This document shows, one piece after another, positions 57,846-64,000 of a stretch of 64,000 nucleotides of DNA; within the stretch, counting starts at the first letter, position 1; every line of letters begins with the position of its first letter. Source of the DNA: Nemertoderma westbladi. Lineage: Eukaryota; Xenacoelomorpha; Nemertodermatida; Nemertodermatidae. The notes beneath the pieces were generated by a model that saw only the letters and a program-made list of their open reading frames with translations, was not told the DNA's origin and searched no databases. The translations under genes and the position numbers were made by a program. Location of the stretch: the NCBI GenBank assembly GCA_032718475.1, contig JAUCBJ010007513.1:1-64000 (forward strand). Reading direction: 5' to 3'.

Positions 57846-60800
57846 GGTGCAGTACCGGTCGACTCGGCAGCATAAGCGCCACCAGATCTCACGTTCTGCC
57901 ATACACAGTACAGGTAGACTCAGCAACATAAGCGCCACCAGATCTTACGTTCAGCCATACACAGTACCGGTGGACTCAGCAACATAAGCGCCACCAGATC
58001 TCACGTTCTGCCATACACAGTACCGGTGGACTCAGTAACATAAGCGCCACCAGATCTCACGTTCTGCCATACACAGTACAGGTAGACTCAGCAACATAAG
58101 CGCCACCAGATCTTACGTTCAGCCATACACAGTAACGGTGGACTCAGCAACATAAGCGCCACCAGATCTCACGTTCAGCCATACACAGTACAGGTAGACA
58201 CAGCAACATAAGCGCCACCAGATCTCACGTTCTGCCATACACAGTACCGGTGGACTGAGCAACATAAGAGCCACCAGATCTCACGTTCAGCCATACACAG
58301 TACAGGTAGACTCAGCAACATAAGCGCCACCAGATCTCACGTTCTGCCATACACAGTACCGGTGGATTCAGCAACATAAGCGCCACCAGATCTCACGTTC
58401 TGCCATACACAGTACCGGTGGACTCAGCAACATAAGCGCCACCAGATCTCACGTTCTGCCATACACAGTACCGGTGGACTGAGCAACATAAGCGCCACCA
58501 GATCTCACGTTCAGCCATACACAGTACCGGTGGACTCAGCAACATAAGCGCCACCAGATCTCACGTTCAGCCATACACAGTACCGGTAGACTCAGCAACA
58601 TAAGCGCCACCAGATCTCACGTTCAGCCATACACAGTACCGGTGGACTCAGCAACATAAGCGCCACCAGATCCCACGTTCAGGCATACACAGTACCGGTG
58701 GACTCAGCAACATAAGCCCCACCAGATCTCACGTTCAGGCATACACAGTACCGGTGGACTCAGCAACATAAGCGCCACCAGATCTCACGTTCTGCCATAC
58801 ACAGTACCGGTGGACTCAGCAACATAAGCGCCACCAGATCTCACGTTCAGCCATACACAGTACCGGTGGACTCAGCAACATAAGCGCCACCAGATCTCAC
58901 GTTCAGCCATACACAGTACCGGTAGACCCAGCAACATAAGCGCCACCAGATCTCACGTTCAGCCATACACAGTACCGTTGGACTCAGCAACATAAGCGCC
59001 ACCAGATCTCACGTTCAGCCATACACAGTACCGGTAGACCCAGCAACATAAGCGCCACCAGATCTCACGTTCAGCCATAAACTGTACCGGTGGACTCAGC
59101 AACATAAGCGCCACCAGATCTCACGTTCAGCCATACACAGTACCGGTAGACCCAGCAACATAAGCGCCACCAGATCTCACGTTCAGCCATACACAGTACA
59201 GGTAGACTCAGCAACATAAGCGCCACCAGATCTCACGTTCAGCCATACACAGTACCGGTGGACTCAGCAACATAAGCGCCACCAGATCTCACGTTCTGCC
59301 ATACACAGTACCAGTGGACTCAGCAACATAAGCGCCACCAGATGTCACGTTCAGCCATACACAGTACCGGTGGACTCAGCAACATAAGCGCCATCAGATC
59401 TCACGTTCTGCCATACACAGTACCGGTGGACTCAGCAACAAAAGCGCCACCAGATCTCACGTTCTGTCAAACACAGTACCGGTGGACTCAGCAACATAAG
59501 CGCCACCAGATCTCACGTTCAGCCATACACAGTACCGGTGGACTCAGCAACATAAGCGCCACCAGATCTCACGTTCAGCCATACACAGTACCGGTAGACC
59601 CAGCAACATAAGCGCCACCAGATCTCACGTTCAGCCATACACAGTACCGTTGGACTTAGCAACATAAGCGCCACCAGTTCTCACGTTCAGCCATACACAG
59701 TACCGGTAGACCCAGCAACATAAGCGCCACCAGATCTCACGTTCAGCCATACACTGTACCGGTGGACTCAGCAACATAAGCGCCACCAGATCTCACGTTC
59801 AGCCATACACAGTACCGGTAGACCCAGCAACATAAGCGCCACCAGATCTCACGTTCAGCCATACACAGTACAGGTAGACTCAGCAACATAAGCGCCACCA
59901 GATCTCACGTTCAGCCATACACAGTACCGGTGGACTCAGCAACATAAGCGCCACCAGATCTCACGTTCAGCCATACACAGTACCGGTGGACTCAGCAACA
60001 TAAGCGCCACCAGATCTCACGTTCAGCCATACACAGTACCGGTGGACTCAGCAACATAAGCGCCACCAGATCCCACGTTCAGGCATACACAGTACCAGAG
60101 GACTCAGCAACATAAGCGCCACCAGCTCTCACGTTCAGGCATACACAGTACCGGTGGACTGAGCAACATAAGCGCCACCGGATCTCACATTCAGCCATAC
60201 ACAGTACCGGTGGACTCAGCAACATAAGCGCCACCAGATCTCACATTCTGCGATACACAGTACCGGTGGACTCAGCAACATAAGCGCCACCAGATGTCAC
60301 GTTCAGCCATACACAGTACCGGTGGACTCAGCAACATAAGTGCCATCAGATCTCACGTTCTGCCATACACAGTACCCGTGGACTCAGCAACATAAGCGCC
60401 ACCAGATCTCACGTTCTGTCAAACACAGTACCGGTGGACTCAGCAACATAAGCGCCACCAGATCTCACGTTCAGCCATACACAGTACCGGTGGACTCAGC
60501 AACATAAGCGCCACCAGATCTCACGTTCAGGCATACACAGTACCGGTAGACTCAGCAACATAAGCGTCACCAGATCTCACATTAGCCATACACAGTACCG
60601 GTGGACTCAGCAACATAAGCGCCACCGATCTCACGTTCAGCCATACACAGTACCGGTGGACTCAGCAACATAAGCGCCACCAGATCTCACGTTCTGCCGT
60701 ACACAGTACCGGTAGACCCAGCAACATAAGCGCCACCAGATCTCACGTTCAGCCATACACAGTACCGGTGGACTCAGCAACATAAGCGCCACCAGATCTC

Positions 60801-60875
60801 ACGTTCTGCCATACACAGTACCGGTAGACCCAGCAACATAAGCGCCACCAGATGTCACGTTAGCCATACACTTTA
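57846..60875. repeat. 56-bp satellite, about 54 copies
   Basis: Unit: ACCAGATCTCACGTTCTGCC then ATACACAGTACCGGTGGACT and CAGCAACATAAGCGCC. Variants TTCAGCC/TTCTGCC and GGTAGACC/GGTGGACT alternate. Rare variants recur 952 bp (17 units) apart (for example CTGTCAAACACAG at 59464 and 60416) and about 670 bp (12 units) apart, so blocks have been duplicated inside the array. No unique spacers. Ends at about 60875, close to the N1 5' UTR. Confidence 0.97.
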
Positions 60876-60904
60876 CCAGTTCATCCCTGTTCTCTAGAAC
60901 AGGC

Positions 60905-61402
60905 TGTTCTCTATGGTCAGGTCAGGTATTCTAGGTCATTGATCAAGAAAACTTGCCACCTCCATGCAGCATAAAGGAGGTGCCACCTGTAGCTGCATAG
61001 ACCCTCTTACTAGGGCAAATCTGGTCCTGTAACTAGGACCCCCTTCGTTCTGGGATAAGGACGTCCTTGGTCCTGGATTAAGGACCCATATACTTGGCTG
61101 CAGGGGTATATGGCCTGACCAGGCAGATGGTGATCTACCAATGGCTGGTCAGGAGTAGAGTGTTCTTATGTCCACTCTGAGAGCACTTCACTGCGACCTG
61201 CACCTGGCAGCAAGGGTACAGGGCATGACCCAGCAGATGAGCTGCATCAGCCAATGGTGGGTCATATGAGTCACAGAGTAGATATGGGTGATGGGCCTCA
61301 TATCTGACTCCATTGCGACACCCACCCTGTGGAATGGCAAACCAGGGTGTGGTATTTGCCCCGAGAGCTGACTCGGCAAAACAGCACCCCCCAACCACCA
61401 CT
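60905..61402 (+). promoter_or_regulatory. 5' untranslated region of non-LTR element N1
   Basis: Shared with the inverted fragment at 7653-8020, so it belongs to the element. Repeated motifs such as CTGGTCAGG and AGCAGATGAG occur. It presumably holds the internal promoter of the element; this is inferred from position. Confidence 0.6.
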
Positions 61403-64000
61403 ATGGATTACATTAGCAATGCGGAGGTCCGGCCACTAGAGGCCAGTGGAATTACCGGACACAATTGGCCTCACAGGCGTCAGTTAACTCCTGACCGGCT
61501 GCCTGTCTCACCCCCTACTGGAGAGAGAGCAGCCAACAATTCTTTGAGTCCCTTTCCTGATGACCTTTCTGGCCCAAACCCTGGGTCACCAGGGAGGCCA
61601 GATTGTGGTGGGGAGAGGGATTCTGGAGTTGCAGGCTACTCTCATGTTCCACCCCGACCAACAAAGCCATTGGTGAATCTGAGGCAAGTCACTAGACTAG
61701 CCTCAGTAAACACCCTAACACTCGGGTCCCCAATGCGACAAGGTGAGCTGACTGCCTTGGCAGATAAGCTTTCTCTTAGCGCAGTGGGTGTTCAAGAGCA
61801 CCGAATGCAGACTGGACAGTCTGATGAGGTTATGATTAAGGACATGGGGGGCGGTTGGCGACTCGCCCTCGCGTCAGCAGATGATAGTGGCAATGGTGGA
61901 ATTGGTCTATTGATGAATCCAACTGCACATGCAGCATTGGACAAAATAGACCAAATCTCTAACCGCATCATCCGTTGCCACTTCTCATGTTCTGGAAGAC
62001 TGGCTAAGAAGTTTCCTAAGGTGGTTCTGATTGTGTGCTACTCTCCAACTAGTGTTGCCCCTGTAGAGGAGGTGGAAAATTTCTACCACAATCTACAAGC
62101 AGCTACTGATGGAGTGGATCAGCATGCATTCTTAACATTCCTGGGAGACTTTAATGCGAGTCTGCATCAATCACCTACATCGCCCTGGGTCTATAGCAAT
62201 AGTGTTAACCGAAATTCTGTCCATCTTCAGGATTTTGTCTCTGGAAATGGATTGTTTTCGGCTGGAACCCAGTTCAAGAAGCGAACTGGAAAGCTATGGA
62301 CTCATAGTGGACCCAGTGGTCACAAGTCCCAGATAGACCATATTCTGTTTCGTAGGAAATACAGGAGCTCTATACAAGACTTTAATGCATTTACACTTCG
62401 ACCCTTCTCCAGTGATCACCGCCTTATTGTGGCCAAGGTAAGACTTAGTCTGCGTGCTAGCAGAACAACGAAATCTGCCTTGCCGCGGCATGACTGGTCC
62501 TCTCTGTTGCAACAGCCAAGTGTAAGATCCAGCTTCACACTACAGCTGAGCAACAGGTATGAGGCTCTTGCCTCTGAGGCGGCAGATCACTGTGAGGGCT
62601 ATACTGCCTTTACAGAAGCAGTTTAGTTAGCAGCTGCAGAAACAGTTCCTGTATACCCTCGAAACAGGAAAAGGGCCCCCTGGACTGACAAAAAAATTCA
62701 GAAGTGCCGAAATGACCTTCATAAGGCGCAGAAAGAGTCCCGACTCAAACAGACTACAGCGGCCAAGAATGCAGTTAAGGCTGCATCTAGGTCCCTGAAC
62801 AGGCAGTACTCTGTTAATCTACAGGAGCTAATAAACCAACAGGTTGATGCCATCAATGATGCTGACGACAGCAGGCAATCATCCCAGGCATGGAAATCGA
62901 TCAATCTGCTTACTGGGCGGAAAAGCCAACCAACAACCCAGGTTAAGACTGAATCACCAGCCGATCGCCTCAATGGTTGGAAGGCCCACTTCGAAAAGCT
63001 CCTCAATAATGACAGGGTATTGCCTGATAACTTTATAGAAGTAAAAGTGTCTGAGTCTGTACTCCCAGATATTCCCATTGGCGATATCTCCTTTGCAGAA
63101 GTGAAGGCTGCTGCAAAGAGCATTAAGACCAATCGTGCCAGGTGGGGTAGATGGTGTTCCCCCTGAGGTCTTTAAAATACCTGAGTGTTTAAAGCTCATC
63201 TATCCCATCATAGTAGACATGTACCGAACAACAAGAGTCCCACAAGAAATGAAAACAAATAAGTTGGTGCCAGTTCCCAAGAAGGGCAACCTAACACTCT
63301 ATGGTTCTTTTCGGGGAATCTCATTGATCTCGATTGCTGCAAAGCTATACAATAGGATTCTATTAAATCGCATCAGGGATCCCATTGAGAGACTGCTCCG
63401 TGGAAATCATAATGGGTTCCGTAAAGGTCGTGGGACCATGGAGCACATTTTGGCACTTAGAAGGATAATTGAAGAATTATCAAAAAAGAAAGACAGGCAT
63501 CTGGCTGTTATCTTTGTTGACTTCTTCAAGGCCTTTGATTCAGTCTCTCGCTCACGTATGTTCAGCATACTTTCATTATATGGGATTCCTGATGAAATTA
63601 TTGCAGCAATCAGATCAGTATACGATGGTTCGACAACATTTGTGTCTACTGTTGATGGTGACACAGAACCATTTGAAGTGTTATGGGTCGTCCTCCAAGG
63701 AGACACACTTGCACCATTCTTGTTCATTATTGTGGTTGACTATGTTCTACGCATGTCCTTAGATCATCATAATGATGATGGGGTGATGATAACTCCACCT
63801 ACTGGCTCCAGAAGTCGAGGAAATCCTGCCAAGTACCTAACTGATCTAGACTTGGCTGATGACTTAGGAGTACTCTCAGAATCATTAGAGGGAGCCCAAC
63901 GGCTCCTCAGCTCATTAGAACATGCTGCTTCTAGTGTTGGTCTTTTTATTAACTCCAGAAAGACCAAAATTATAACAGTTAACTTTGAAAGTCCTCAGCA
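61403..64000 (+). pseudogene. Non-LTR retrotransposon N1: APE endonuclease and reverse transcriptase, cut by the window edge
   Basis: ATG at 61403 is supported by conservation of this start at 10905. The first frame (to 62626) has an APE-type endonuclease: SVNTLTLGSP, VGVQEHRM (catalytic Glu), FLGDFNASL, SQIDHILF and SSDHRLIVAK (late Asp-His). A TAG at 62624-62626 interrupts it, reading continues in frame through the linker (PRKRKRAPWTDKKI), and one extra base near 63140 shifts it. The reverse transcriptase then runs open to 64000: KLVPVPKKGN, VDFFKAFDSV, VVLQGDTLAP and LADD where the copy at 2837 has FADD. The layout is a single-ORF APE/RT element copied by target-primed reverse transcription. 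At least three changes disable this copy. The 3' domain is beyond the window. Confidence 0.92.

Overview
This is an AT-rich animal (invertebrate-type) genomic window dominated by transposable elements and tandem repeats. There is no bacterial gene organisation, and the few host genes have short exons, GT-AG introns and kilobase introns full of mobile DNA. I cannot name the species. ACCGGT/GTACCGGTAC and TAGGCCTA palindromes recur in unique and repeated DNA alike, and long C or G runs are frequent.

Host genes. Two genes on the minus strand can be read through splicing. (1) A small secreted protein with one CUB domain is encoded by three exons (13131-13024, 10074-9858, 9220-9087). Its large intron carries a 19-bp minisatellite, G-run repeats and a solo LTR. 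(2) A calbindin/secretagogin-like EF-hand protein is encoded by exons 30306-30107 and 21781-21430. They join in phase across an 8.3-kb intron holding a foldback element, SINE pieces and decayed non-LTR retrotransposons. Its N-terminal EF-hands probably lie outside the window.

Mobile DNA from left to right. 1-2732: 5' leader plus LTR of a BEL/Pao retrotransposon running off the left edge. 2837-4303: 3' half of a non-LTR retrotransposon (family N1). 5.4-7.6 kb: 84-bp and 22-bp tandem arrays. 7.65-9.0 kb: minus-strand non-LTR pieces. 13.6-14.7 kb: a near-perfect hairpin and a Penelope-like GIY-YIG fragment. 16.3-21.3 kb: a 5-kb element with long terminal inverted repeats encoding ULP1 protease, zinc finger, PHD finger and a restriction-like nuclease domain; an LTR element has inserted into its left arm. 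34.1-52.7 kb: a decayed BEL/Pao element on the minus strand between two 1.2-kb LTRs, with gag interrupted by a P-like THAP transposon (8-bp target duplication) and extra unknown reading frames between integrase and 3' LTR. 52.7-56.5 kb: an old non-LTR copy interrupted by an 80-bp TA MITE and a 2.7-kb hAT-type element; an uninterrupted relative at 31.3-32.3 kb supplies the empty sites. 56.8-57.5 kb: a TTAA-flanked MITE. 57.85-60.87 kb: a 56-bp satellite. 60.9-64.0 kb: the longest N1 copy, with endonuclease and reverse transcriptase, open to the right edge.

The most unusual units are the TIR element with its ULP1/PHD/nuclease protein and 55-bp flanking direct repeats, the unexplained 3' reading frames of the BEL/Pao element, and the P-like THAP element. 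Nearly every transposon gene here carries stops or frameshifts. The clearly intact coding units are the two host genes and the short THAP frame.
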